A stretch of DNA of 64,000 nt from Bacillus sp. RO1 (GTDB lineage Bacteria; Bacillota; Bacilli; Bacillales; Bacillaceae_I): NCBI RefSeq assembly GCF_012524115.1, contig NZ_JAAZWB010000083.1, positions 1-64,000 of the forward strand. Direction: 5' to 3'. The notes under the pieces are model-generated. The model had not been told where the DNA came from and did not search any database. It worked only from the letters and a program-made list of their open reading frames with translations. Below, piece after piece: positions 36,545 through 45,532 of this stretch. Both the position numbers and the translations under genes were made by a program. Positions within the stretch are counted from its first letter, which is position 1, and each line of letters starts with the position of its first letter.

Positions 36545-37228
36545 CTATAATTCCATAACTTCTCCCACTTCCAGCACTCTCCCGACGCCTTCAGGAAGTT
36601 TGGAAACAAACTCATGTGGATTTTGTTCAATGACGGGGAACGTATTAAAATGAATCGGTACCACCGAAGAAGCATCCAACCACTTTGCTGCAAGCACCGC
36701 ATCATCCGGACCCATCGTGAAGTTATCCCCAATTGGAAGGAATGCCACATCTATATCATTTAATTCGCCGATTAGTTTCATATCAGAAAATAATGCTGTA
36801 TCTCCGGCATGGAAAATCGTCTTCCCATCAATGGTCAACAGGATCCCACTAGGCATTCCTGTATAGACAATTGTTTTTGTTTCATAATCTGTATAACTTG
36901 ACCCATGAAAAGCTTGCGTCAATTTCACTCTTCCAAAATCAAACTCATGCGCTCCTCCGATATGCATTTCATGAACCCTCACACCTTGCCAGCCTAAATA
37001 TTCAGCAAGCTCAAACGGCGCAACAACTAATGCGTCATTCTTCAAAGCCAGGTCCACCGTATCCCCAACATGGTCATTGTGGCCGTGTGTTAAAAGAATC
37101 ACATCCACTTTTACGTCTTCTGCTGTTAAATCTGTCAAGCCATTTCCCGTAATAAACGGATCAAAAAGAAAGGTCTTTCCGTTAGCCTCTACTTTTACTA
37201 CAGAATGTCCATGATAGGAAACCTTCAT
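36545..37228 (-). CDS. ytkL: Metal-dependent hydrolase YtkL (UPF0173, metallo-beta-lactamase fold)
   Basis: 227 aa. The metal-binding HxHxDH motif is in [11 protein letters not shown] near residues 46-56, and a further His lies in [11 protein letters not shown]. Single-domain metallo-hydrolase; physiological substrate unknown. The RBS GGAGAGG lies about nine bases before the ATG. Conserved in B. subtilis under this name. Confidence 0.92.
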   Translation of the reverse strand: MKVSYHGHSVVKVEANGKTFLFDPFITGNGLTDLTAEDVKVDVILLTHGHNDHVGDTVDLALKNDALVVAPFELAEYLGWQGVRVHEMHIGGAHEFDFGRVKLTQAFHGSSYTDYETKTIVYTGMPSGILLTIDGKTIFHAGDTALFSDMKLIGELNDIDVAFLPIGDNFTMGPDDAVLAAKWLDASSVVPIHFNTFPVIEQNPHEFVSKLPEGVGRVLEVGEVMEL

Positions 37229-37400
37229 TCCAACAACCTCTCCTTCTCCAACTTAAATTCTTCACACCAAATAATCTTCTCTTTTTTAACCAAAAATCCT
37301 TCTAATAAAATTTACACAAGTATGATTCCCTGATACTCTTAATGTAAACGTATTAAACTTCGTAACTGGAAGTAATTTACCCGATAAAGGAGTGGCTGAT

Positions 37401-38504
37401 TTGAAGGAACATCGTCTGCAACAACTGGTGGAATGGCTTAAACAGGAGGACTTATCCGGTTGTTTCTTAACGTCTACCCCGAATGTATTTTACATAAGCG
37501 GTTTTTACACGGATCCACATGAAAGGCTATTGGGACTACTTGCTTTCCCAAACAGCGAGCCTGCGATCGTATGCCCGAATATGGAAGTCGAGCAGGTGAA
37601 AAATACCGGTTGGGCTTACGGTATTGTGGGTTACAATGACACTGACGATCCTTGGCAAAAGGTCCAGGAGTATGTGAAACTACAAGGTTTAAACATGGAA
37701 AAGCTTGCAGTTGAGAAGGAACATATGACTGTGGGGCGTTTACATAAGTTAGAGGAGATTTTCCTAGGTGTAAAACTTGCCGCGGCAGAAGAGAAAATGT
37801 ACCAGCTTCGTCTAGTAAAAGATGAAGAAGAGGTTTCCATCTTGAGAGAAGCAGCTAAACTCGCTGATTTCGGAGTGGAAGTTGGGGTCCATCATCTTAA
37901 AAAAGGTGTTACCGAGCAGGAGCTTGTTGCCATCATCGAGTATGAGCTAAAGAAAAAGGGTATCAGCCAAATGTCCTTTTCAACCATGGCGCTGACAGGG
38001 TTAAAAACCGCCGCTCCTCATGGAAAGCCAGGCTTGGATCAAGTGAAAGAAGGCGACCTTGTTTTATTCGACCTTGGTGTAGTTTTAAATGGATATTGCT
38101 CAGATATTACAAGAACTGTTGCCTTTGGTGATGTGAACGAACAGCAGCAGGAAATCTATGAAACTGTATTGAAAGCACAGCTTGCTGCCGTGGATATTTG
38201 TAAACCTGGAGTGGAGATCGGGCAGATTGATCGTACAGCTCGTTCCATCATTACAGAAAGTGGATTTGGAGAATTTTTCACCCACCGCATAGGACACGGA
38301 CTTGGAATTGAAGTACACGAGTATCCATCCATGAATGAAACCAATTCAATGAAACTGCAGAAAGGGATGGCGTTTACGATTGAGCCGGGGATCTATAAAC
38401 CAGGAGTCGGTGGGGTACGAATCGAGGATGATATTTTAGTAACAGACAGCGGAATCGAACTGTTAACGAGCTATCCGAAAGACCTACAAATTATCAAGCC
38501 ATAA
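37401..38504 (+). CDS. M24 family Xaa-Pro peptidase
   Basis: 367 aa, creatinase N-terminal domain (about 1-130) and M24 catalytic domain. Dinuclear metal ligands are visible as the Asp residues in LFDLGVVLNGYCSDITRT, the His in HRIGHGLGIEVHE, and the Glu residues in GMAFTIEPGIY and GVRIEDDI. Cleaves peptides with proline at the second position. The frame opens with GTG at 37392 abutting AAAGGA, so TTG at 37401, eight bases after AAAGGAG, is the likelier start. Confidence 0.88.
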   Translation: MKEHRLQQLVEWLKQEDLSGCFLTSTPNVFYISGFYTDPHERLLGLLAFPNSEPAIVCPNMEVEQVKNTGWAYGIVGYNDTDDPWQKVQEYVKLQGLNMEKLAVEKEHMTVGRLHKLEEIFLGVKLAAAEEKMYQLRLVKDEEEVSILREAAKLADFGVEVGVHHLKKGVTEQELVAIIEYELKKKGISQMSFSTMALTGLKTAAPHGKPGLDQVKEGDLVLFDLGVVLNGYCSDITRTVAFGDVNEQQQEIYETVLKAQLAAVDICKPGVEIGQIDRTARSIITESGFGEFFTHRIGHGLGIEVHEYPSMNETNSMKLQKGMAFTIEPGIYKPGVGGVRIEDDILVTDSGIELLTSYPKDLQIIKP

Positions 38505-38510
38505 TAAGAA

Positions 38511-38542
38511 AACAGGTACCCTATAATAAAAGGGTACCTGTT
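38511..38542. terminator. Shared terminator between the M24 peptidase and ald
   Basis: AACAGGTACCCT and AGGGTACCTGTT form a perfect 12-bp stem with an 8-nt loop, T-rich on the plus side. It lies between convergent genes. Confidence 0.85.
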
Positions 38543-38552
38543 TTTATAATCA

Positions 38553-39674
38553 TTAATTTTTCACTAACAAGTTGCTTGCACTCTCATATGCCAAGCCGTG
38601 AGACTCTGCCACTGCCGCATATGTTACATATCCGTCAAGCGTGTTGATACCTTTTAGTAACGCTTCATTATCTAAGCATGCCTGTTTGTAGCCTTTGTTT
38701 GCAATTTGCACCGCATAAGGAACCGTTACATTCGTCAATGCGATAGTGGATGTACGCGGAACTGCACCTGGCATGTTCGCAACTGCATAATGAACGACTT
38801 CATGCTTCACATATGTTGGGTCATCATGCGTGGTGATGCGATCTGTCGTTTCAAAAATTCCGCCCTGGTCGATAGCGATATCCACCACAACAGAACCTGC
38901 ACCCATGGATTGAATCATTTCCTCTGTTACAAGCTTAGGCGCTTTAGCACCTGGAATAAGTACCGCACCAATGACAAGATCTGATTCTTTTACTGCGATT
39001 TCAAGGTTTAACGGGTTACTCATAAGCGTTTGGATGTCTTTTCCGAAAATATCATCCAACTGACGAAGACGATCTGGGTTTAAGTCAAGGATTGTCACAT
39101 CCGCACCAAGTCCGATTGCCATCTTCGCAGCATTCGTACCAGCGACACCTCCACCGATGATCGTTACCTTCCCGCGGCGGACACCAGGAACACCACCTAG
39201 TAGGATACCTTTGCCACCTTTGATTTTTTCAAGGAATTGAGCACCAATTTGTGTAGCCATACGACCAGCTACTTCACTCATTGGTGTTAATAATGGCAGG
39301 GAGCCGTTTGGAAGTTGAACGGTTTCATAAGCAATCCCCACTACTTTGTTGTCAATGAGTGCTTTTGTCAGCTCAGGTTCTGGAGCAAGGTGAAGATAAG
39401 TGAATAGGATTAACCCCTCACGGAAATAGCTGTATTCAGAAGGAAGTGGCTCTTTAACCTTCATTACCATGTCCATGGACCATGCTTCTTCTGCTGTTTC
39501 CACCATTTTTGCACCAGCTTGTACATACTGCTCATCCGTAAAGCCAGATCCGATTCCAGCTTCTTTTTCTATGTATACTTCATGTCCGAAGCCAACAAGG
39601 TTCACTACCCCTGCAGGTGTCATCGCAACACGGTTTTCGTTGTTTTTTATCTCTCTAGGTACTCCAATTCTCAT
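38553..39674 (-). CDS. ald: Alanine dehydrogenase
   Basis: NAD-dependent interconversion of alanine with pyruvate and ammonia, used in alanine catabolism and sporulation. 373 aa. [17 protein letters not shown] is the family N-terminus, the NAD-binding loop is [18 protein letters not shown], and the YTYLHLAPE-like segment [13 protein letters not shown] carries the active-site His. The RBS GAAGGAGGT precedes the ATG. A cre-like site lies about 100 bp upstream. Confidence 0.96.
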   Translation of the reverse strand: MRIGVPREIKNNENRVAMTPAGVVNLVGFGHEVYIEKEAGIGSGFTDEQYVQAGAKMVETAEEAWSMDMVMKVKEPLPSEYSYFREGLILFTYLHLAPEPELTKALIDNKVVGIAYETVQLPNGSLPLLTPMSEVAGRMATQIGAQFLEKIKGGKGILLGGVPGVRRGKVTIIGGGVAGTNAAKMAIGLGADVTILDLNPDRLRQLDDIFGKDIQTLMSNPLNLEIAVKESDLVIGAVLIPGAKAPKLVTEEMIQSMGAGSVVVDIAIDQGGIFETTDRITTHDDPTYVKHEVVHYAVANMPGAVPRTSTIALTNVTVPYAVQIANKGYKQACLDNEALLKGINTLDGYVTYAAVAESHGLAYESASNLLVKN

Positions 39675-39769
39675 GGATCAAATACCTCCTTCATCATAAT
39701 CACAAAGCGTTAAGACGTAACTAATATAACATTAAACTAGAAAATGTAAAACAGTTTTTTACGCATTTT

Positions 39770-39783
39770 TGTAAGCGCTTTAA
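39770..39783. promoter_or_regulatory. cre-like site upstream of ald
   Basis: TGTAAGCGCTTTAA fits the CcpA-site consensus TGWAANCGNTNNCA except at the penultimate position. It sits between ytkK and ald, about 100 bp upstream of the ald start. Inferred role: carbon catabolite control of ald. Confidence 0.45.
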
Positions 39784-39835
39784 AACAGGCGGAATTATCA
39801 ATATTATCAAAATTTAGAGACTAAAATCTCTTAGA

Positions 39836-40600
39836 TTATCGGAAACGATTGATTACTTCTACTCCACCAGTTACTTCTAACACGGCTCCTGTAATCATGT
39901 CGGAGTTTTCTTCACATAAAAAATCTATGGCTCTGGCAATATCTTCACCAGTTCCAGAACGGCCGACTGGGGTATCCTTGGAGTCTTCCAACCCTCTCGC
40001 TTGCTCAATTGTCGCTTCTTTCATCTCCCCCACAATATTACCTGGGCAGATCATATTGGCCGTGATGCCATGCTCTGCTTCTTCAATTGCAATAGATTTT
40101 GTCAGTGATACAAGGCCTGCCTTCGCTGCTGCAAAAGCAGAACGATAGATCCACCCTGGGGAAGATTCAGCACCCTGAAAACCGTATGTGATGATGCGCC
40201 CAAAACGCTGGTCTCTCATGAGGGGGATAGTTTTACGGAAAAGATGGAAAACGGCACTAAGATTGCCTTCTATCATTTCATACCACTCCTCATCCGAGTA
40301 ATCAGCCAATTTTTTACGTTCAAAAATATAAGGTCCTGCGTTATTGATTAAATAATCAATTCTTCCGAAGCGTTCGTATACTTCGTCTATGAATTGCTGC
40401 ATCTGTTCTTTTTTCGTTACGTCCCCTTGAAAAAAATGCAGTCTGTTTTCTCCGATGTGGCTCCATTCCTGTTTAAGCTTTTCAATAGCTTCTGTGTCAT
40501 TTCTATAATTTATTGAAACAGAACATCCTTTTTTCAACAGCTGTTCCGTCACTTTTTTTCCAAGTCCTTTGGAACCAGCTGTTATTACGGCATGTCTCAA
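39836..40600 (-). CDS. ytkK: SDR-family protein YtkK with Phe at the catalytic Tyr position
   Basis: 254 aa short-chain dehydrogenase/reductase fold. The nucleotide-binding TAGSKGLG loop and the NNAG motif are present. At the active site the usual YxxxK reads FAAAK (within RSAFAAAKAGL), so the catalytic Tyr is Phe; I believe this is shared by YtkK of B. subtilis. Either a modified mechanism or a binding protein is possible. The frame extends 56 codons upstream; TTG at 40600, eight bases after AAGGGGG, gives the family N-terminus LRHAVITAGSKGLG and was chosen. Confidence 0.85.
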   Translation of the reverse strand: MRHAVITAGSKGLGKKVTEQLLKKGCSVSINYRNDTEAIEKLKQEWSHIGENRLHFFQGDVTKKEQMQQFIDEVYERFGRIDYLINNAGPYIFERKKLADYSDEEWYEMIEGNLSAVFHLFRKTIPLMRDQRFGRIITYGFQGAESSPGWIYRSAFAAAKAGLVSLTKSIAIEEAEHGITANMICPGNIVGEMKEATIEQARGLEDSKDTPVGRSGTGEDIARAIDFLCEENSDMITGAVLEVTGGVEVINRFR

Positions 40601-40642
40601 ACTGGATTCCCCCTTAATAGAATTGCTTACCTCTATATTTTC

Positions 40643-40688
40643 TTGTAAATTCATTAAATTTACAACATATAACCCGTTAAGATACGAT
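40643..40688 (+). promoter_or_regulatory. Palindromic operator and promoter of the NCS1 permease
   Basis: TTGTAAATT-CATTA-AATTTACAA (40643-40665) is a perfect 9-bp dyad. Its right half overlaps the -35 TTACAA (40660-40665) of a promoter with -10 TACGAT (40683-40688), spacer 17. It lies between the divergent ytkK and permease genes and so may repress either. The regulator is unknown. Confidence 0.6.
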
Positions 40689-40732
40689 AAAATGATTGTT
40701 AGGTACACGAAAGAAAGGAGTATGACCTTCTC

Positions 40733-42037
40733 ATGTCTAAAGCACAAACTGTGGCACTTCCTCCTCAAAGCCGAATAGAGCGTTTCGGTTTAGAAGCCGT
40801 TCCACAAGAATTAAGACAAACACGTTGGTATGAATATTTAATTATACAGGTTGCATTTTCGGTCAATGCGGGGAATTTCCTTGTCCCGGCACTCGCTGTA
40901 ATTCAAGGGGGCCTCAGCTTTTATGCAGCCTTTATCTCCACTATATTTGGCGCAACACTTGCCTTTTTATTTGTTTCCTATTTATCATTGCCTGGTGCCG
41001 AGCGGGGGATTCCTTCTCAATTTGCCATACGGTCCATCATCGGCATAAAGGGATCAAGGTATATTTCCTCCCCCATTCGCACCCTAACGTCCCTCTACTG
41101 GTTCTCTGTACAGACCATAGGTGGTACGTTGGTGATACAGTTCATTCTTGAGAGGGCCTTTCAGTTTTCATTACCATTTTACATAATTGCTATGTTCTTA
41201 GCCTTCATCATGAGCGGCCTTGCACTTGTAGGATTTGATGCTGTAAAAAGGGCAACCAAATACTTTATGCCATGGCTGATTCTCGGGCAGCTTGTGATGC
41301 TATATCTTTTGCTTACTAATGGAATGAGTGTGGGATCTTCTGCAAAAGTGGATGGCGGCTGGAACCTTCCGACCATGGGCTTTTTTGCAAGTCTTGCTTT
41401 TGTTCAATATGTATCTGGTGTGTCCTCTTCAGCAGATGTGACGAGGTACGCCATTACTTCCAGACAGGGATTCTGGGGGCTATTTACTGGAAATGCCCTA
41501 GGCTTTATTCTTACTGCTTTTTTTGGAGCTTACACAGCTAGTCTGACAGGAAACCTGAATCCGTTTATTGCAACCAGCGAAATGACCAACTCTGGCCTAT
41601 TAACCGCAATCATTTTAGGTGCGGCCATATTATCGATGGTTTCCATTAACTTAAGCAATGCCTACACAGGAGGATTCAGTTTATTGAATTCTTTACCCCA
41701 GCTTGGAAGATTAAAAAGTAGCTTACTTTTTGGTACTACGGGAATACTTTTATCCCTGTCACCTGCATTGGTGGAAGAAGCAGAGAAATATATATCTTTA
41801 ATTGGAGCATTCGTCATCCCGTTATCCGCTGTCATTATCACTGATTTTCTTTTTATTAAGAGACAGCAAATTAACATTAGTGAGGGATTACCCTCCTACA
41901 ACAAATTCGCTTTTATTTGTATTGGAATTGGGATAGGCGTTTATTTACTATTGCCTGAAAGCTTATCTCCTGGATTCTTGGCTTTCCTTTTCACAGGGGT
42001 AATTTATTTCTTCGTTAAAAAAATCTCACAAAAATAG
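40733..42037 (+). CDS. NCS1 family permease (cytosine/purine permease-like)
   Basis: 434-aa membrane transporter with about 12 helices. The NCS1 fold is suggested by GNFLVPALAVIQGGLSFYAAF near the N-terminus and NAYTGGFSLLNSLPQ in the second half. Relatives import cytosine, purines, allantoin or hydroxymethylpyrimidine; the substrate is unknown. The ATG at 40733 lies about 12 bases after GAAAGGAG, a long spacing but the only fitting start. Confidence 0.82.
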   Translation: MSKAQTVALPPQSRIERFGLEAVPQELRQTRWYEYLIIQVAFSVNAGNFLVPALAVIQGGLSFYAAFISTIFGATLAFLFVSYLSLPGAERGIPSQFAIRSIIGIKGSRYISSPIRTLTSLYWFSVQTIGGTLVIQFILERAFQFSLPFYIIAMFLAFIMSGLALVGFDAVKRATKYFMPWLILGQLVMLYLLLTNGMSVGSSAKVDGGWNLPTMGFFASLAFVQYVSGVSSSADVTRYAITSRQGFWGLFTGNALGFILTAFFGAYTASLTGNLNPFIATSEMTNSGLLTAIILGAAILSMVSINLSNAYTGGFSLLNSLPQLGRLKSSLLFGTTGILLSLSPALVEEAEKYISLIGAFVIPLSAVIITDFLFIKRQQINISEGLPSYNKFAFICIGIGIGVYLLLPESLSPGFLAFLFTGVIYFFVKKISQK

Positions 42038-42063
42038 GTGCCTGATGACGGCACCTGTTTTTT
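42036..42063. terminator. Terminator of the NCS1 permease
   Basis: AGGTGCC and GGCACCT form a 7-bp stem with a 7-nt loop, followed by a run of seven T on the plus strand. Confidence 0.8.
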
Positions 42064-42227
42064 TATTCTTGGGAAGTGTGTTCGCTTTCTCCTTCTACCG
42101 GTTGATATGCGTTTGAGCTGTATTGCTGTCCGACTACCCCGCTTGAGTAAGCATCCGTAATTTGATTGTGAACCTCATTTACTGCATTATCATCATAAGA
42201 GAAAACTTCTTTTGGATCTTTTTTCAT
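42063..42227 (-). CDS. Small conserved protein, YteV-like
   Basis: 54 aa, soluble and acidic (MKKDPKEVFSYDDNAVNEVH...). The size and style resemble small sporulation-associated Bacillus proteins such as YteV, but this link is weak. The frame extends 19 codons upstream; AAAGGTGG before the ATG at 42227 fixes the start. The stop is close to the permease terminator. Confidence 0.55.
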   Translation of the reverse strand: MKKDPKEVFSYDDNAVNEVHNQITDAYSSGVVGQQYSSNAYQPVEGESEHTSQE

Positions 42228-42379
42228 AATGGTTTCCACCTTTCGACTAAGTATCCCTTCTAGTTTGCATCGAGTGCCAGACATTTAAAGGTGGAAAAAA
42301 TTACAGAGTGAATGGATAGAATGTTCTTGTTAGTTATTATACAATGAGTAAAAATGGGGAGAAAAGGAAGGAAGTAGCG

Positions 42380-42694
42380 ATGTTTTCTTTTATAAAGGAT
42401 CCAAGGCTTGGAATATCTTTGCCACAGTTGGATTTAGAATGGACTCAATATAACAAAGAAACACAGCAGGAAATCTTATTAAAGTGGGAAAAGATACGGG
42501 GGAGCATACCGGACCGGATCAAAGAGTTAGAAGAAGAAATTAATTACAAGCAGGCTCAATTGAACGATGAAGGGGATTTTGAGCGCTCTTGCGAATTGAA
42601 TTCGGAAATTGCAGGTCATGCTAGTGTTATTAATGATTTGTGGCTGTGGTATCGAATGAATCAGTATGTATCATCATCTAAAATACACTCATAA
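42380..42694 (+). CDS. Hypothetical protein
   Basis: 104 aa, soluble, helical, with the N-terminal MFSFIKDPRLGISLPQLDLEW and a coiled-coil-like middle (IKELEEEINYKQAQLNDEGDF). I do not recognise a family. GGAAGG eight bases before the ATG at 42380 fixes the start; an ATG 12 codons upstream is not well placed. A strong terminator follows. Confidence 0.6.
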   Translation: MFSFIKDPRLGISLPQLDLEWTQYNKETQQEILLKWEKIRGSIPDRIKELEEEINYKQAQLNDEGDFERSCELNSEIAGHASVINDLWLWYRMNQYVSSSKIHS

Positions 42695-42726
42695 AAGACG
42701 AATATCTGGTATGGATATTCGTCTTT
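42695..42726. terminator. Terminator of the 42380 gene
   Basis: AAGACGAATATC and GATATTCGTCTT form a 12-bp stem with a 7-nt loop; TTTTT follows on the plus strand. Confidence 0.85.
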
Positions 42727-42736
42727 TTCTTGGACG

Positions 42737-42926
42737 ACGCAGTTGCTCTCCGCAAAAGACTTCGCTTATCCAGAGGGCGACCTTGAGACTCCTCACAACG
42801 CTTCAGGGGTCTCAACAATGTCGCTACTCCCCTGCAGGACAAGGAATGCTTCGGCAGCGATACTTCGCACGAAGAAAATGCGTAGCATTTTCGAGGAGTC
42901 TTCGTCTTTTTCTCCAAGCAATTGCT
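42737..42926. repeat. Interspersed palindromic element, copy 6 (long type)
   Basis: Ends GCAGTTGCT and AGCAATTGC pair nearly perfectly. GCGAC pairs with GTCGC, and CTTGAG with CTCA. The right arm is interrupted after CTGCAGGA by about 60 bp that contain GAAAATGC-GTA-GCATTTTC, a perfect hairpin, before GAGGAGTCTTCG resumes. Confidence 0.85.
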
Positions 42927-42943
42927 ATATTATCCATATTACA

Positions 42944-43804
42944 TTAAAACATCTCACATTCTGATTCGTCTAGTTCTCCGTTTTCTACTAGGTGTCTCAT
43001 CATGTAGTAGTAATGGGAGAATTCTGAGACTTCTTTGGTCCAGTAATAGTTTGTTCCTGCTGCGGTTATCATACCGAGGAGCGGAACATTGTTTACTTTT
43101 TTGCGTCCAATTATTGCAACAAATAATAATTTAATTAGGTGCATTAAAGGTTGTTGGAGCCATCCAGTCGGGTGATCTTTATCTGTTAACACGTCAAAAT
43201 AATGATCAACATCCTGTCCAAGTTCACTTTTCAATGTTTCCCAACGCTCATGCTGATATTTTTTAGGAATGGTCGCACCATAGAATAATTGTAATGACTT
43301 TACCATTTCAACAGGCGTACTTGCTCTATAGCCGTAAGACATCGCAATAAGCTGTGTGGTACGAATATTTAGTGCTGCAAAAGCTGGGATGTCAATGGCA
43401 AGGGTGGACAGTTTTGCCGTTCCTGTCATTCCACCTTGAATCACCGAATAAAGCTTTTGCTTGGCAATCTGCTGCTCTGCGATAAATGCTTTTTGTGATA
43501 AAGGCAGTTCCCGAATATCTTCAATCCTTTTAATGTCTTCTCTATAGCTTCGGGCCATATTAACAATCCGTTCTTCTGCTTGCTGTTGGAAGGAAGACTG
43601 CTGAATGATGCCGTGTAAATGAAATAACCATGTGTCGATTTGGGCAAAAAATAACTGCTTTTTATCGTCTGACAGTAGATCAAAGGCCTTGTCCACCCAA
43701 TGATCCATTGTATCTGAAAATTGGGATGGTTCGTATGTATATAGTTTTTCTTCCCATTGTGAAAGTTTATATTTCCATTGTTCTTCCTGACTTCTATTGG
43801 ACAC
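42944..43804 (-). CDS. EcsC family protein
   Basis: 286 aa. The EcsC domain covers about 90-280 with a hydrophobic centre (LATLAIDIPAF-like LSTLAIDIPAFAALNIR) and GMITAAGTNYYWTKE. EcsC was first seen with the EcsAB transporter that affects secretion and competence; the molecular function is unknown. The frame opens with GTG at 43819, but GTG at 43804 has GAGGGGA seven bases upstream and was chosen. Terminators flank the gene. Confidence 0.8.
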   Translation of the reverse strand: MSNRSQEEQWKYKLSQWEEKLYTYEPSQFSDTMDHWVDKAFDLLSDDKKQLFFAQIDTWLFHLHGIIQQSSFQQQAEERIVNMARSYREDIKRIEDIRELPLSQKAFIAEQQIAKQKLYSVIQGGMTGTAKLSTLAIDIPAFAALNIRTTQLIAMSYGYRASTPVEMVKSLQLFYGATIPKKYQHERWETLKSELGQDVDHYFDVLTDKDHPTGWLQQPLMHLIKLLFVAIIGRKKVNNVPLLGMITAAGTNYYWTKEVSEFSHYYYMMRHLVENGELDESECEMF

Positions 43805-43872
43805 AGTTCTTCCCCTCACTTTTCCAACTGCTAGTTTTCTCCATTATACCATAGTAATTCTGTACAAAAAAA

Positions 43873-43910
43873 CAGTCCCCGATCTGATGAATGAAACCGA
43901 TCGGGGACTG
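43873..43910. terminator. Terminator of ackA
   Basis: CAGTCCCCGATC and GATCGGGGACTG form a perfect 12-bp stem with a 14-nt loop, and T's follow on the minus strand. Confidence 0.85.
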
Positions 43911-43914
43911 AATA

Positions 43915-45102
43915 TTATAATGCTATTTTCATTACATCTCTAGCAATCATTACTTCTTCATTCGTAGGAATAACGATGACTTTAACTGGAGAGTGCGGGT
44001 AGTTAATAAATGCTTCTTTACCACGAACCTTGTTCAATGCTGGATCCCAGTAAACACCCATGAACTCAAGTCCTTGAAGAACTCTTGCACGGATTACATC
44101 ACTGTTCTCACCAATTCCTGCAGTAAAGATGATCGCGTCCACTCCGTACATTCTCGCAGCATAAGAACCAATATATTTATGAATACGACCTGCGAATACT
44201 TCTAATGCAAGTTCTGCACGCTCATTACCTTCTGTAGCAGCAGATTCAATATCACGAAGATCACTGGAGAATCCAGAAACCCCAAGGATACCACTGCGTT
44301 TGTTCAATACTTCTAATACTTCGTCGGCTGTTTTGCCTGTTTTCTCCATGATGAATGGAATTAAAGCAGGGTCAATATTACCAGAGCGAGTTCCCATTGC
44401 TACACCTGCAAGCGGTGTGAAGCCCATGGAAGTATCGATGGATTTTCCGCCTTCGATTGCCGCAATACTTGCACCGTTCCCAAGGTGACAAGAAATCAGG
44501 CGAAGTTGCTCAACCGGTCTGCCAAGTAATTCTGCAGCACGCTCGGAAACATATTTATGAGAAGTACCATGGAAACCATATTTACGAATGCCATAGTCTT
44601 CATAGTACTCGTAAGGCAAGCTGTAAAGGAAAGATTTTTCCGGCATGGATTGATGGAATGCTGTATCAAAAACAGCCACTGCCGGTACATTCGGGAGGAT
44701 CTCCTTGAATGCTTTAATTCCTACGACGTTTGCCGGGTTATGAAGTGGTGCAAGCTCTGATAGTTGTTCTAATTGACTTAACACTTCATCAGTAATTAGG
44801 ACGGAATCATTGAATTTTTCCCCGCCATGTACGACACGGTGGCCAATTCCTGTAATTTCATCGAAGCTTTGGATGATGTCAAGATCGATTAGTTTTTTCA
44901 ATAAGATTTTTACAGCTACCCCGTGTTCTGGAATGTCTGTGATTTCTGTTACTTTTTCGCCGTTCACAGAGATAGTGAAAACAGCATCGTTTAAGCCGAT
45001 ACGTTCCACTAGCCCTTTTGTAATAACATTTTCACTAGGCATTTCAAACAATTGAAATTTAAGAGAAGAGCTTCCTGCATTAATTGCAATAACTTTTGAC
45101 AT
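43915..45102 (-). CDS. ackA: Acetate kinase
   Basis: Converts acetyl phosphate and ADP to acetate and ATP in overflow metabolism. 395 aa. Family motifs: [12 protein letters not shown] at the N-terminus, [22 protein letters not shown], and [13 protein letters not shown]. The start at 45102 has AAAGGAG about 14 bases upstream, a longer gap than usual. The upstream region holds a TATAAT (minus, 45194-45199) and a cre-like site at 45255-45268, which fits the known CcpA activation of ackA in B. subtilis. Confidence 0.97.
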   Translation of the reverse strand: MSKVIAINAGSSSLKFQLFEMPSENVITKGLVERIGLNDAVFTISVNGEKVTEITDIPEHGVAVKILLKKLIDLDIIQSFDEITGIGHRVVHGGEKFNDSVLITDEVLSQLEQLSELAPLHNPANVVGIKAFKEILPNVPAVAVFDTAFHQSMPEKSFLYSLPYEYYEDYGIRKYGFHGTSHKYVSERAAELLGRPVEQLRLISCHLGNGASIAAIEGGKSIDTSMGFTPLAGVAMGTRSGNIDPALIPFIMEKTGKTADEVLEVLNKRSGILGVSGFSSDLRDIESAATEGNERAELALEVFAGRIHKYIGSYAARMYGVDAIIFTAGIGENSDVIRARVLQGLEFMGVYWDPALNKVRGKEAFINYPHSPVKVIVIPTNEEVMIARDVMKIAL

Positions 45103-45193
45103 GACGATACGTACAACTCCTTTTATATGGTCACACTTGGATGGATAATTAAATGATTTTTTACACTCTACCTATCTTGTGCAAAGTTCCGAT

Positions 45194-45268
45194 ATTATAT
45201 ATACCTTTTTCATTTAAACACCGTGATACTGCATTTGCAAGAGGCTTCCCTATATGGTAACGCTTACC
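45194..45268 (-). promoter_or_regulatory. ackA upstream region: -10 and cre site
   Basis: On the minus strand TATAAT at 45194-45199 is a likely -10; a matching -35 was not clear. GGTAAGCGTTACCA (minus, 45255-45268) fits the cre consensus except at the first base. Its place upstream of the promoter predicts activation by CcpA, as established for B. subtilis ackA. Confidence 0.55.
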
Positions 45269-45330
45269 TTATATATTCGTTATTTTCTGAAGAATAGCAT
45301 AGTTTTTTTAGACTGTTAAATCTACACTTA

Positions 45331-45520
45331 CGGTTGATCTTTGTTGCAGGAGCTTCGCTTTTTGCGGGCGGCGGGGAAGCCTCCTCGGGCTGCGCCCTGT
45401 GGGGTCTTCCCTGTCCCTTCCTCCCGCAGGACAAGGAAGGCTTCGGCAGCGATTCATAGCACGAAGAAAATGCGATAGCATTTTCGAGGAGTCTCCGCTC
45501 CTTCCACTACGATCAACTAG
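45331..45520. repeat. Interspersed palindromic element, copy 7 (long type)
   Basis: Ends GTTGATC and GATCAAC are perfect. GGAGC at the left pairs with GCTCC at the right; GGGGAAG pairs with CTTCCC; the centre is CCTCC/GGGGT. The long insert contains GAAAATGC-GATA-GCATTTTC. It lies between ackA and ytxK. Confidence 0.85.
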
Positions 45521-45532
45521 GTTATCGTATTA

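Noticed and set aside
36261-36545. Upstream extension of the frame at 36015-36260
   Set aside because: It passes through a terminator and element copy 5; the real start is the ATG at 36260 with its own RBS.
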